Below are positions 56,078 to 64,000 of a DNA stretch of 64,000 bases, piece by piece. Positions within the stretch are counted from its first letter, which is position 1. Each line of letters starts with the position of its first letter. Under the pieces are notes generated by a model. The model did no database searches and was not told the DNA's origin. It worked only from the letters and a program-made list of their open reading frames with translations. Origin of the DNA: an uncultured Eubacteriales bacterium (GTDB lineage: Bacteria; Bacillota; Clostridia; Oscillospirales; Butyricicoccaceae); NCBI GenBank assembly GCA_910586105.1, contig CAJUGU010000001.1, positions 1-64,000 of the forward strand, in the 5' to 3' direction. The translations under genes were made by a program, and so were the position numbers.

Positions 56078-59000
56078 TTAAAAATCGAACACGATCGAGT
56101 AGGTAATGTTGCTTTTGTTGTACATACATTGATGGTTCGTATAGTAGTAGAACCGCATTTGCGTGTAGGTTCCGGTCGGCAGCGTGCCGGAGAACGAAAC
56201 GCCGTTGTTCGTATCCTTGTAGGCGATCTGCTCCCATTGACCGGTCAGGACGTTGTATGCTTCGATCTTGCCGTGATCTCTGCCGCTGTGTCCGCTGACC
56301 GCAGGTACATTGTAGGTGTACTCCGTAATGTAGCCGTAAATGGTTTCGCCTTCGTCTTCAAAGCTGATACCTGGTTCTTCAATGTACGAATTTGCGCCGA
56401 CAAGCGTCATGCCGCCGCCACGGTTATCTGCGACAAAGAACACGATCGCCGCCCATGGGGACGTTGCGCCGAAAGCATCCACTGCACGGCATTTAATCAG
56501 ATGCTTGCCGTAAGGATAGGTCGTGGATTCTGCATCCCGGCCTTCCCATTCGTAGGTGATTGCATCGCCTTCCGGGTCGGTCGAAGATGCGGTAATGGTC
56601 ACGTTCTGGTTCGGTCGCACCACGCCCGCGGTGGGATTTTTCGTGATAACCGGCTTGGACGGCGCCTGATTGACAAACTCGATCGTTTTTTCCTGCCACG
56701 CGGATGCGGCTCCATAAGAATCGACCGCGCGGACGCTGATCGTATGGCTTCCGCTGCGCGAGTACCAGCCTGACGGGGAATAGCCGCCGCCCCATTCCAG
56801 TGTCACGGGGTCGCCGTCTGGGTCGCTGCCGATTGCGGAAATATTTGCGAGGAAGTTGTTTCCGCTGGTCTGGCGGGTCACTTCGGCGGTGAAGTCGGTA
56901 ATAACCGGCGCGTTATTGATGAATTCAATCGTGCGGGACTGCCAGGCGGAGGCCGCGCCCCATTCATCGACCGCGCGGACGCGGATCGTGTGCGTGCCGA
57001 CCGTGTAATAACCGTCTGCCTGATATTCCGTGCTCCATTCAAGATGTACCGCGTCGCCGTCCGGGTCGGAACAGGTTGCATTTACATCCGCGAAGAAGCG
57101 ACCGTCCCGCATATTTCGGGTGGAAACGGCGTTGAAACTGTCGATCGTCGGCGCATTGTTGGTAACGGTGACGTTCGCAAACGCACTGGTCAGGTTGCCT
57201 GCATCGTCGCGCACAGTCGCGGTGATGGTGTAAGTCCCTTCTTCGTAGAACGAGAGCGTGCCGCCGTCGTTGGAGAGGAAACCGGTGTTGCTGTCCAGTG
57301 TGACCGGCCTGCCGCCCTTTTTTACGCCCCAGCTTACATTCAGACTGCCCGCGCCGCTGATGCCGACCGGGAATTTGCTGCCGATATGCACCGATTCCGG
57401 AGCGGTTACGGTGAGCGCAGCCTTGAAAATAATCGTGATGTTCTGGCTTGCGGTCGCGGTTTTGCCGTTGCTGTCACGCAAGGTTGCGGTCAACGTGTAT
57501 TCGCCCGGTTCGGGGAAAATCACCGTGCCGCCGTCGTTGTCCAGCGCGGACAGGTCAAGGATGCAGGCCGCGCCGTCCTTCTGCGCCGACCATATGACCG
57601 TACTGCCGTCAGGGTTGAAAAGTTTGTCCATCACGACCGGAACGCGATTGCCTGCGTATTCCATGCCCGCCATCGTGAACGCTAACGTACCAACCGGCAG
57701 GACAGTGATGGTGTCGCTGGATACGAAAGTGCGTCCTAAACCGTCCGTCAGCTTCCCGATCAGGCGGTATGTGCCGCCCTGCGTAAACTGGATTGCACCG
57801 CCCAAATTGTTTAGGTCGCCGGTCACATAAGTCGCGATATCGGCAGGCTGGCCGTCGCGCTCCAAAGACCATTCAACCGGCAATTCGATGTTGTTTCCGA
57901 GCGTCCGGACTTGCGCGGTTTCACCGGTGTAAACTTGCTGCTCGGTGATGCTGACCTGTAATTCCTGCTCGGCAAGCACTTCAATGCTCGCGCCATCGAA
58001 CGAGAATACTCGCCCGGTTGCGTCTGTGACTTCGCAGCCAAGCGTGAAAATACCGGCGTGTTTGATACGGATTTCGCCCGGTTCTGCGGTCAGGTTTCCG
58101 GCAACATAAGTGCCCCAGTTCTGGCGCAGACCGTAGGTGTCGTCGATGTGCCATTGGATAACCGAACCTTCCACATCGGCTACATTTTGCGATTCTACGC
58201 CGACAGGGAATGTATTATCCGTATGCGCGTAGTTTGGCAGCGTCCAAGCGACAGCAGGGAGGGGATAAACCGTGAATTTCTGCTCGTAAGAGTAGGTGCG
58301 CCCGCCCGCGTCCTTGAAGTAGGCGCGGAGTTTGTAATCGCCCGCCTGCTTGAATTGCAGCTTGCCGCCGTCTGCGGTCAGTTCGCCGGTCACATAGTCC
58401 GCGACGGGAACGATTTCGCCGTTCCGGGTCAGTTCCCAGCGCAGCGGATTGTCTGCAAGTTCTTCAAATCCAGTGACGAGCGTCACCGTCGAATCCGTGT
58501 GGAACATTGCAGGGAGGTAAAAGCCGGAAACGCCTACAGGGTAAATCTGAATGGAATCCGCCGCAGATGTTACGCGTCCCAATTCATCCGTCACAGTGGC
58601 GGTGAAGGTGTAAAGCCCCGGCTCTGTGAAGAATCCGTGCCCGCCGTTTTTGTTCAACGCAAAGGGCGGCTGGATTTCTACGCCGTCCCGCAGCACTGTC
58701 CAAATCACGGCGTTTTTGCCAAGATTTTCTGTGGTTAGTTTCACATCTTCGGCGGTGTCGGTATGGCTCATTTCATTGACCGAAACGGCCAGTTTGACCA
58801 CCGGATAAATGCGGATGGTCTGTGAACAGGAATATTCGCGGTTCAGGTCGTCGTCGGCAGTGGCCGTCAAGGTGTAAACGCCAACAGCCGGGAAGCGTAC
58901 ATTGCCGCCCGCGTTTCCCAGCTCGCCCAGCATATTATCCGTGAGTGAAACCGGCTCGCCGTCTTTGGTAAGTGTCCAAACCACGTCCTGATCCTGCAAA

Positions 59001-61912
59001 TCGCTGGTCAGCAGGTCAATCGGTGTGCTGGAATCCGTCCACGCAGCGGCAGGAAGGGTAAACTGCAAACCTGCAACAGGGTACACTGTTACAGGGACAG
59101 TTTGTGCGGCGAATACACGCCCGGTTTCGTCCGTTACCGATGCAGAAATGTCGTAAATCCCAGCGGTTTCAATTTGAATTGTGCCGCCGTCGTTGGCCAG
59201 ACTGCCAATATAAGCGGTTTCGGCAGTGGGGTCATTGGATGGGCAAACCCTCCAAGTTATGGGCAGTGATGTATCACGATTCAGGCTGATGTGAAGCGGT
59301 TCGTCTGTATGCACAGCGGATTCGGTCGAAAGTTCCAGCGACAGAATCGGGTAGACTTCAATCGTTTGTTCATGCGTAAACGTGCGGCCTAAACCATCTG
59401 TTACACTGGCGGTCAAGACGTTTGTACCGACCTTTCGGAACTTCACGCTCCCGCCTTTGTTATCCAGATTTCCCTTGATGCCGTCCATCAATCGAACCGG
59501 CTGGCCGTCAACTGCCAGCGACCACTCGACTTTACTTTTTCCGAGATTTTCGGAGTTCATTTTAACTTTGACGGTTTCATCCGGGTGTGCAAACTCCGGC
59601 AGCCGGAAGGACAACCGCATGGTGTCCCATACCTGAATACTATCGCTGGCGCTGAATGTTCGCCCAAGCTCATCCGTCACGCTGGCGGTTATGGTGTAAG
59701 TACCGGCAGAGGGGAACGTGATTTCGCCGCCTTCATTTAATAAGGAATGACTGACGACGATTCCGTTCTCGGCAGTCACATTCCAAGCAACGTCCAAATC
59801 ACCATAATTTCCGCTCAATCCGACTGCGGCAGACTGGTCAATGTGGACTGTTTCCGGAACGTCCAGCGCCAGGTCGATCACGGGGTAAACCGTAATCGGC
59901 AGGGTAGCGGTAAATTCTTTTCCCAGCTCATCCGTAGCAATGGCGGTGAGAACATAATCGCCGACGCCCTCAAAAGAGAGCGTTTTATCCCCGTTTTCAA
60001 GCGAAAGGGGAATTTCTTCGCCGTTTCGGGTCATGCTCCACTGGATTGCTGTAGGCACGCCATGCTCTACGATCATGCTGATTGCTGCATCTTCATCCTC
60101 GTGCAGTTTATCAACATCGGAGGTCAGGGTAAGCGCCAGATTTTCAATCACCTGAATGGAAACGGGATTGGAAGCAAATTCGCGCCCCTGCGAATCCGTT
60201 GCAATCGCAGTCAGCACATAACTTCCGGCACCCTCAAAGGCCAGCGTGCCGCCCTGATTTTCGAGCGTTACGGGAGCGCTTTCTCCGTCACGGGTCAATT
60301 CCCAGCGGATGGATGAAGGTTCGCCGCTCTTCGGGGGCAGGCTGATTTCTACAGTTTCGTCCTCGTGGACTTTTTCGGCGCTGGCAGTCAGCGCAAGATT
60401 GATTACTGGCAGGATGGTGATATTTTGGCTGGCGGTGTACTGCTTTCCGGCATCGTCGGTAAGCGTGGCCGTCAGTGTATAATCACCGACTTCCGGAAGT
60501 GCAAGCGTGCCTCCGTCCTTTGTGAAGCCCTTCGGCAGCGGGTAGGCGGCTTCGTCTTTGGTCAGCAACCATTCGACCGCGCCGTTCAACCCGTTATTCG
60601 TCAACAACTTCACGTCTGCGGTTGTGTCGATATAGCCGTATTCCGGCAGGGAAAAGGCAATATCGCCAACCGGCAGCACTTCTACCGACCTCGTGCAAAT
60701 GGCGATACCAACAGCGTTCGACGCAGTGGCTTTCAGCGTATAGCGTCCCGGTTCTGAACAGGTGAGCGTTCCGCCCTTTGCGGTGAAGCTCCTGCTGGGC
60801 TGGGTTCTCCCGTCTTTCGTGAGCACCCAAGTGACGGAATCTGCATCCGTAAGGGTTGTTTCTACGTCTGCGGAATCCCCGACGTACAGATATTTCGGAA
60901 GGTCGAAAGAAATGGTCGGTTTTGTGGTATTTTCCTGCTTTTCGGTAAATGTAACCTTGTTATTTTTGTCCATCGTCTGGGGATAAACGATGGAACAGCT
61001 TTGCTTGGATAACTCCGAAGCAGTTTCATCGAAAATTACCTGTACGGGGTTATCGTTTCGCGGAGTAACGATTTCGGCGATTTCCGATTTCCCGCTGATG
61101 CGGATTTCCGAGCCGCCCCAGACAATCAGCCGCCCTTTGACAGTAACATTGTTCAAACGGAGTTTTTGCTCCTGCAAGCCGTTCGCAAGGATCAAATCGC
61201 CCTCAAATACTGCGTCGTGGATATTTGCTGCGCCACGCACCAGAACAGTATTGCGGTAGGTTCCGGTCAGCTCACCGGAATCGTAGACGCTGCGGAAAAT
61301 GCTGGACATGATCTGTGCCATCTCTGCACGGGTGATGTTGCCCTTCGGGTTCAGGTTTCCGGTATCACCGCCGACCACGTATTGACGCTCCACCATTGCG
61401 GAAACCGCGTCGCACGCCCATCCGCTGACGTTGCTTTGGTCTGGAAATTTGGTGAGTACCTTGCTGTTTCCAGTCGAAAGGCAGATTGTGCGCGCCAGCG
61501 CCGATATCGCCTGTTCGCGGCTGATGAAATCGTTCGGCCCCATCCGATTTTGGCCGTACCCAGCGAAGGTTCCCATGTTGACCGCCTGCGCAATGGAATC
61601 ATAGTACCAGCTTCCGGGAATCGTGTCGATATACTGTGAAATATCGGCGTTTTTGTATGTGCCAAACAGCCGATCGATCATCGCGGCAAGCTGTGCGCGG
61701 GTCAGGTAATCATCAGGAGCCATACGGTTTTCCGCTTTTCCAGCCAGCACGCCGTTATCGACTGCCCATACCAGCGCACTGTGCGCCCAATGATTGGCTA
61801 TGTCGCCGAAATCAGAGATTTTCGCAGCTTGCGCGGCTAAAGGGCTGGTCAGTATCAGCGCCGCCAATGCGCCAACCGTTGCTCGCTTAAATTTTGTAAG
61901 ATGTTTGCTCAT
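56078..61912 (-). CDS. Giant SLH surface protein with Ig-like and PKD-like repeats
   Basis: A 1944-residue exported protein starting MSKHLTKFKRATVG at the ATG at 61912 (AAAGGAGGAAGC site). Signal peptide about 1-30, then three SLH repeats (about 30-210), a short beta-helix-like part (VLVRGAANIHDAVFEGDLIL), and about twelve to fourteen Ig-like repeats of roughly 95 residues (WxLTRDG...GGTLxFxxxGxYxLTAxxTDxxGRxF, each ending in IYPV) to about residue 1580. Three PKD-like modules follow (NNAPxI...DPDGDxVxLEW...HTIxVRAVD), then a unique C-terminal module of about 150 residues. SLH anchoring is at the N-terminus here, the reverse of its partner. It is first of the two-gene surface operon and probably an adhesin. 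Confidence 0.9.
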   Translation of the reverse strand: MSKHLTKFKRATVGALAALILTSPLAAQAAKISDFGDIANHWAHSALVWAVDNGVLAGKAENRMAPDDYLTRAQLAAMIDRLFGTYKNADISQYIDTIPGSWYYDSIAQAVNMGTFAGYGQNRMGPNDFISREQAISALARTICLSTGNSKVLTKFPDQSNVSGWACDAVSAMVERQYVVGGDTGNLNPKGNITRAEMAQIMSSIFRSVYDSGELTGTYRNTVLVRGAANIHDAVFEGDLILANGLQEQKLRLNNVTVKGRLIVWGGSEIRISGKSEIAEIVTPRNDNPVQVIFDETASELSKQSCSIVYPQTMDKNNKVTFTEKQENTTKPTISFDLPKYLYVGDSADVETTLTDADSVTWVLTKDGRTQPSRSFTAKGGTLTCSEPGRYTLKATASNAVGIAICTRSVEVLPVGDIAFSLPEYGYIDTTADVKLLTNNGLNGAVEWLLTKDEAAYPLPKGFTKDGGTLALPEVGDYTLTATLTDDAGKQYTASQNITILPVINLALTASAEKVHEDETVEISLPPKSGEPSSIRWELTRDGESAPVTLENQGGTLAFEGAGSYVLTAIATDSQGREFASNPVSIQVIENLALTLTSDVDKLHEDEDAAISMIVEHGVPTAIQWSMTRNGEEIPLSLENGDKTLSFEGVGDYVLTAIATDELGKEFTATLPITVYPVIDLALDVPETVHIDQSAAVGLSGNYGDLDVAWNVTAENGIVVSHSLLNEGGEITFPSAGTYTITASVTDELGRTFSASDSIQVWDTMRLSFRLPEFAHPDETVKVKMNSENLGKSKVEWSLAVDGQPVRLMDGIKGNLDNKGGSVKFRKVGTNVLTASVTDGLGRTFTHEQTIEVYPILSLELSTESAVHTDEPLHISLNRDTSLPITWRVCPSNDPTAETAYIGSLANDGGTIQIETAGIYDISASVTDETGRVFAAQTVPVTVYPVAGLQFTLPAAAWTDSSTPIDLLTSDLQDQDVVWTLTKDGEPVSLTDNMLGELGNAGGNVRFPAVGVYTLTATADDDLNREYSCSQTIRIYPVVKLAVSVNEMSHTDTAEDVKLTTENLGKNAVIWTVLRDGVEIQPPFALNKNGGHGFFTEPGLYTFTATVTDELGRVTSAADSIQIYPVGVSGFYLPAMFHTDSTVTLVTGFEELADNPLRWELTRNGEIVPVADYVTGELTADGGKLQFKQAGDYKLRAYFKDAGGRTYSYEQKFTVYPLPAVAWTLPNYAHTDNTFPVGVESQNVADVEGSVIQWHIDDTYGLRQNWGTYVAGNLTAEPGEIRIKHAGIFTLGCEVTDATGRVFSFDGASIEVLAEQELQVSITEQQVYTGETAQVRTLGNNIELPVEWSLERDGQPADIATYVTGDLNNLGGAIQFTQGGTYRLIGKLTDGLGRTFVSSDTITVLPVGTLAFTMAGMEYAGNRVPVVMDKLFNPDGSTVIWSAQKDGAACILDLSALDNDGGTVIFPEPGEYTLTATLRDSNGKTATASQNITIIFKAALTVTAPESVHIGSKFPVGISGAGSLNVSWGVKKGGRPVTLDSNTGFLSNDGGTLSFYEEGTYTITATVRDDAGNLTSAFANVTVTNNAPTIDSFNAVSTRNMRDGRFFADVNATCSDPDGDAVHLEWSTEYQADGYYTVGTHTIRVRAVDEWGAASAWQSRTIEFINNAPVITDFTAEVTRQTSGNNFLANISAIGSDPDGDPVTLEWGGGYSPSGWYSRSGSHTISVRAVDSYGAASAWQEKTIEFVNQAPSKPVITKNPTAGVVRPNQNVTITASSTDPEGDAITYEWEGRDAESTTYPYGKHLIKCRAVDAFGATSPWAAIVFFVADNRGGGMTLVGANSYIEEPGISFEDEGETIYGYITEYTYNVPAVSGHSGRDHGKIEAYNVLTGQWEQIAYKDTNNGVSFSGTLPTGTYTQMRFYYYTNHQCMYNKSNITYSIVFDF

Positions 61913-62002
61913 GCTTCCTCCTTTCGGTGTCATTTTTCTGATTTTAGGACAAGAATACACTCTACGGGGGAACGAGCTGATAGTGGAGCAGATATTTTCG
62001 CG

Positions 62003-62464
62003 TCACGCGGTCGCACCTCCTTCCTGACCGCCCCACTTGGTCAGCACGATCGATTCGCCGTTTTTCATGCGTTCCCACAGGCAGCAGGCCGCCATTGCCA
62101 GCTCGCCGGTATTGGAGCAGACGGTTTCCGTGCCGACCATCATGAACTCGCCAGGCTTCGCAAAATACTGCTGGAATTCCGCCTGCTGCATCGGCGTGAG
62201 CGAGATAAAACGGTTGTCTTTGAAACCGCACAGCAGGAAAGTACCCGCGATGTATTCGCCCCTGCGGGTCGTGCAGCGGTTGAGCGGAAGGCTTGCCGCG
62301 CTCTCCCGGTCGCGGCTGACAAGCATCACCCTCTGGGGAAGATAACACCCGGTTTCCACCGGCCCGCCTACGATCTGCTCAAAGTCCTCCAGCGTGTTCC
62401 GAACCCGCGCCGGACGCGGGGCTTTGCCCGGTTCGATCACCAAAACATTGATTTCCTTTGCCAT
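62003..62464 (-). CDS. DUF3846 family protein
   Basis: About 153 residues from MAKEINVLVIEPGKAPR at the ATG at 62464, placed after AAGAGGAGGAATGCTTAT. DUF3846 is recognisable from the IEPGKAPR...V N TLEDFEQIVGG start, a middle NRCTTRRGEYIAGTFLLCG and the end EFMMVGTETVCSNTGELAMAACCLWERM. These proteins accompany replication genes on ICEs; function unknown. Follows repA by 53 bases. Confidence 0.82.
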   Translation of the reverse strand: MAKEINVLVIEPGKAPRPARVRNTLEDFEQIVGGPVETGCYLPQRVMLVSRDRESAASLPLNRCTTRRGEYIAGTFLLCGFKDNRFISLTPMQQAEFQQYFAKPGEFMMVGTETVCSNTGELAMAACCLWERMKNGESIVLTKWGGQEGGATA

Positions 62465-62517
62465 ATAAGCATTCCTCCTCTTGATTTTGATTGATTTTAT
62501 TGCACTTTTCACGTGGA

Positions 62518-63567
62518 TCAGCCATTTAACAGGCCGTGCGCCATGTCGTGGCTGACCCGCGAGGTGTAATACTGGCTCATCGTGACCGGCGCGTTGTACA
62601 ACGCCGAAAGTGTGTATGCCTTGATGTTTGCCACCTTCGTGGTGTTCTCCTTCAAGCTGCTCATGACGTACCGGATATGTTCGCTGTTCAGCTTCAGCAG
62701 GCGGCTTTTGACCACCTCAGCGTCCATCTCCTGCCCGCAAATGCGGATGCTGTCCCGTGTCGTGCAGCAGGCTTCCACCATCAGCTCAACGTAGCCGTCC
62801 AACGTTTCCTGCTCCCAGGGATTGTCGTGAAGCAGGTCGTCATAGTCGATATTTTCCCGGATCAGTTCGCGGTAATCGTCCATCTCATCCATCCGCATCC
62901 TCCGTTTCGGAACTCGAAAATGTTTACCGGCAGGCGGTGAGGGGGTAGGGGGAAGGATGGATGAATCCGTCTCGCTAAACTCAGTCTTGTTTCTCTCAGT
63001 ATTATTAGCGGCGGTTTTTCCGCTGTCTTGACCGCGCATTTCCCGCTGTGCAGACTGCGGAAAATCAGCAGTCTTGACTGTGGTACTGTCCAGCGGTCTT
63101 GACTGCGGCTTTTCCGCAGTCTGGGCGTTGGCAGGCGCGGCGGACGGTGTAGGCGCAGCAGGAGACGGTTCAGGCACTTGCGCGGGCTGAGGCTGTTCCG
63201 GGTCGGGCGGCAACGTGAAATTCTTGACGTAGATTCTCGTAGGCTTTCCCTGTCCCTGCTTCCGGCGCTCAATCAGGCCAGTACCGCCACCGTCCAGTTC
63301 TCGGAACAGCTTGGTGGCCTTGTCCTTGCCACAGCTCATAAGCGTCATTGCATCTTCCTGCGTGAAGTAGATGTAGACGCGCCCGTTACCGTCCAGCCAG
63401 CCGTTGCGCACAGACAGGCTCATGCGGTCGAGCAGCAGCCCATAAAGTACCTTTGCTTCGATCGACACGCCGCGATAGCGTCGGTCGGTCAGCAGCACCT
63501 TGGGAATGCGGTAGAAGCTGTACTGCTCCGCTTCATTGCCGTAGTAATAATCTAAATCCAGCGGCAT
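62518..63567 (-). CDS. repA: Replication initiator RepA (RepA_N with DUF6017-like C-terminus)
   Basis: A 349-residue initiator. The N-terminal RepA winged-helix part is intact (EQYSFYRIPKVLLTDRRYRGVSIEAKVLYGLLLDRM, about 15-50; then TQEDAMTLMSCGKDKATKLFRELDGGGTGLIERRKQGQG). A Pro/Gln/Ala-rich linker (about 120-210) follows, and the C-terminal DUF6017-like part (YRELIRENIDYDDLLHDNPWEQETLDGYVELMVEAC). It probably allows the excised circle to replicate. ATG after GAGGAGG. An intrinsic terminator sits only about 30 bases upstream, suggesting transcription attenuation of repA. Confidence 0.88.
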   Translation of the reverse strand: MPLDLDYYYGNEAEQYSFYRIPKVLLTDRRYRGVSIEAKVLYGLLLDRMSLSVRNGWLDGNGRVYIYFTQEDAMTLMSCGKDKATKLFRELDGGGTGLIERRKQGQGKPTRIYVKNFTLPPDPEQPQPAQVPEPSPAAPTPSAAPANAQTAEKPQSRPLDSTTVKTADFPQSAQREMRGQDSGKTAANNTERNKTEFSETDSSILPPTPSPPAGKHFRVPKRRMRMDEMDDYRELIRENIDYDDLLHDNPWEQETLDGYVELMVEACCTTRDSIRICGQEMDAEVVKSRLLKLNSEHIRYVMSSLKENTTKVANIKAYTLSALYNAPVTMSQYYTSRVSHDMAHGLLNG

Positions 63568-63595
63568 TTTTCTAACCTCCTCATTATTTTCAGGG

Positions 63596-63640
63596 AAAAC
63601 AAAAACGCCCCGGTAACTGTCAATTAGTCACCGGGGCGTT
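63596..63640 (-). terminator. Terminator in the repA leader
   Basis: 11-base-pair stem AACGCCCCGGT / ACCGGGGCGTT (63604-63614 with 63630-63640) followed on the minus strand by TTTTTGTTTT, with the repA ribosome site 20 bases further. Confidence 0.85.
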
Positions 63641-63668
63641 ATCGGTCTTCCTTATCATCCGGAAATGC

Positions 63669-63717
63669 AAAAAGCCAGCTGCGCATCTGGTTTTAGTCAG
63701 ATTCACAGCTGGTTTTT
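63669..63717 (-). terminator. Terminator of the right-edge gene
   Basis: Stem AACCAGCTG ... CAGCTGGC with a nested ATCTG/CAGAT hairpin and TTTTTGC on the minus strand, just after the stop at 63725. With the next hairpin it makes two successive terminators before repA. Confidence 0.65.
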
Positions 63718-63724
63718 GGCACTT

Positions 63725-64000
63725 CTATGCGTTTGCTTGCAAGGTCTGGGTAATTTCCTGAATATGGCGCAGCCATTGCGCTCGGATTTCATCATCAAGC
63801 CAGGACTGATATAATTCGTGTTCGGGATGCTGAACCTGTTGAAGCTCTTCCAAAAGGATTTGCAAATCTGCATCTGTGACAACAAAATTCCGGATATGAT
63901 GTTCTATCAACTGCCCATTTTCATCTATGGAAACAACCAATTCGCCTGTGCGGTAATAATCTGCAAGGCATTCTGCAATCAACAATGCCGCTTGGGTGAA
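63725..64000 (-). CDS. Hypothetical protein (partial, 5' end off window)
   Basis: The frame is open from the window's right edge: FTQAALLIAECLADYYRTGELVVS, then IDENGQLIEHHIRNFVVTDADLQILLEELQQ and a helical end DDEIRAQWLRHIQEITQTLQANA. At least 91 residues are visible; the start is outside. Acidic and helical, no domain recognised. It is followed by a terminator, so it is not simply co-transcribed with repA. Confidence 0.6.
   Translation of the reverse strand, partial: FTQAALLIAECLADYYRTGELVVSIDENGQLIEHHIRNFVVTDADLQILLEELQQVQHPEHELYQSWLDDEIRAQWLRHIQEITQTLQANA

Noticed and set aside
54781..56106. A 441-codon plus-strand frame
   Set aside because: Antisense to the same surface protein; Cys/Arg/His-rich composition typical of shadow frames.

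Overview
This window reads as chromosome of a Gram-positive gut Clostridia (Oscillospirales-like) carrying a large integrative and conjugative element (ICE) of the Tn1549/CTn type. The basis is strong GGAGG-type ribosome binding sites, frequent TTG/GTG starts, S-layer-homology (SLH) surface proteins, and a gene set (Maff2, PrgI, CD1107-like, DUF4315, DUF3846, RepA/DUF6017, SNF2-methylase giant) typical of that ICE family. The species is not determined.

Layout. Positions 1-7923 look like host chromosome. They hold a YesM/YesN-type two-component system (the regulator runs off the left edge), a three-gene sugar operon (xylulokinase, DUF4867 protein, L-fucose isomerase-like protein) and a divergent ROK repressor. 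Positions 7924-12971 are a scarred border: a frameshifted small ORF, a strong terminator, a GHKL ATPase joined to a PD-(D/E)XK-like end, the ruin of a DNA methyltransferase, and a hairpin-rich non-coding block that may be the transfer origin.

Positions 12972-64000 are the ICE, almost all on the minus strand and best read from high to low coordinate. In that order: a partial gene, repA, DUF3846 protein, two giant SLH surface proteins (about 12.5 kb of cargo), a PAPS-reductase-like protein, PcfB, the VirD4 coupling ATPase, Maff2 (VirB2-like), VirB6-like, SpoVG, DUF3848/3849, an unknown, PrgI (VirB3-like), VirB4, an M23-NlpC/P60 wall hydrolase, a radical SAM protein, DUF4315, CD1107-like, a Cys-rich small protein, topB, an XRE regulator, two hypotheticals, the 3281-codon methylase-like/SNF2 giant, MobC, a toprim protein and the MobP relaxase. 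Plus-strand insertions are a ribbon-helix-helix regulator and a flavodoxin cassette. MobC, relaxase and probably the toprim and SNF2 proteins process DNA; VirD4, PcfB, VirB4, PrgI, VirB6, Maff2 and the hydrolase build and power the type IV secretion channel; repA and topB suit replication of the excised circle. No integrase or excisionase is visible, so the element's end probably lies past the right edge.

Most striking points: (1) a complete group II intron (33685-36210) inside the wall-hydrolase gene, whose exact removal restores the frame; (2) a tnpV-like gene with its own ribosome binding site nested in another frame of the giant SNF2 gene; (3) decay marks: topB with ATA in place of ATG plus a frameshift, and radical SAM with a frameshift inside its cluster-binding motif; (4) a GHKL ATPase with a nuclease-like end beside a dead methyltransferase; (5) intrinsic terminators immediately upstream of repA and of the toprim gene; (6) a perfect palindrome between relaxase and a ribbon-helix-helix gene.
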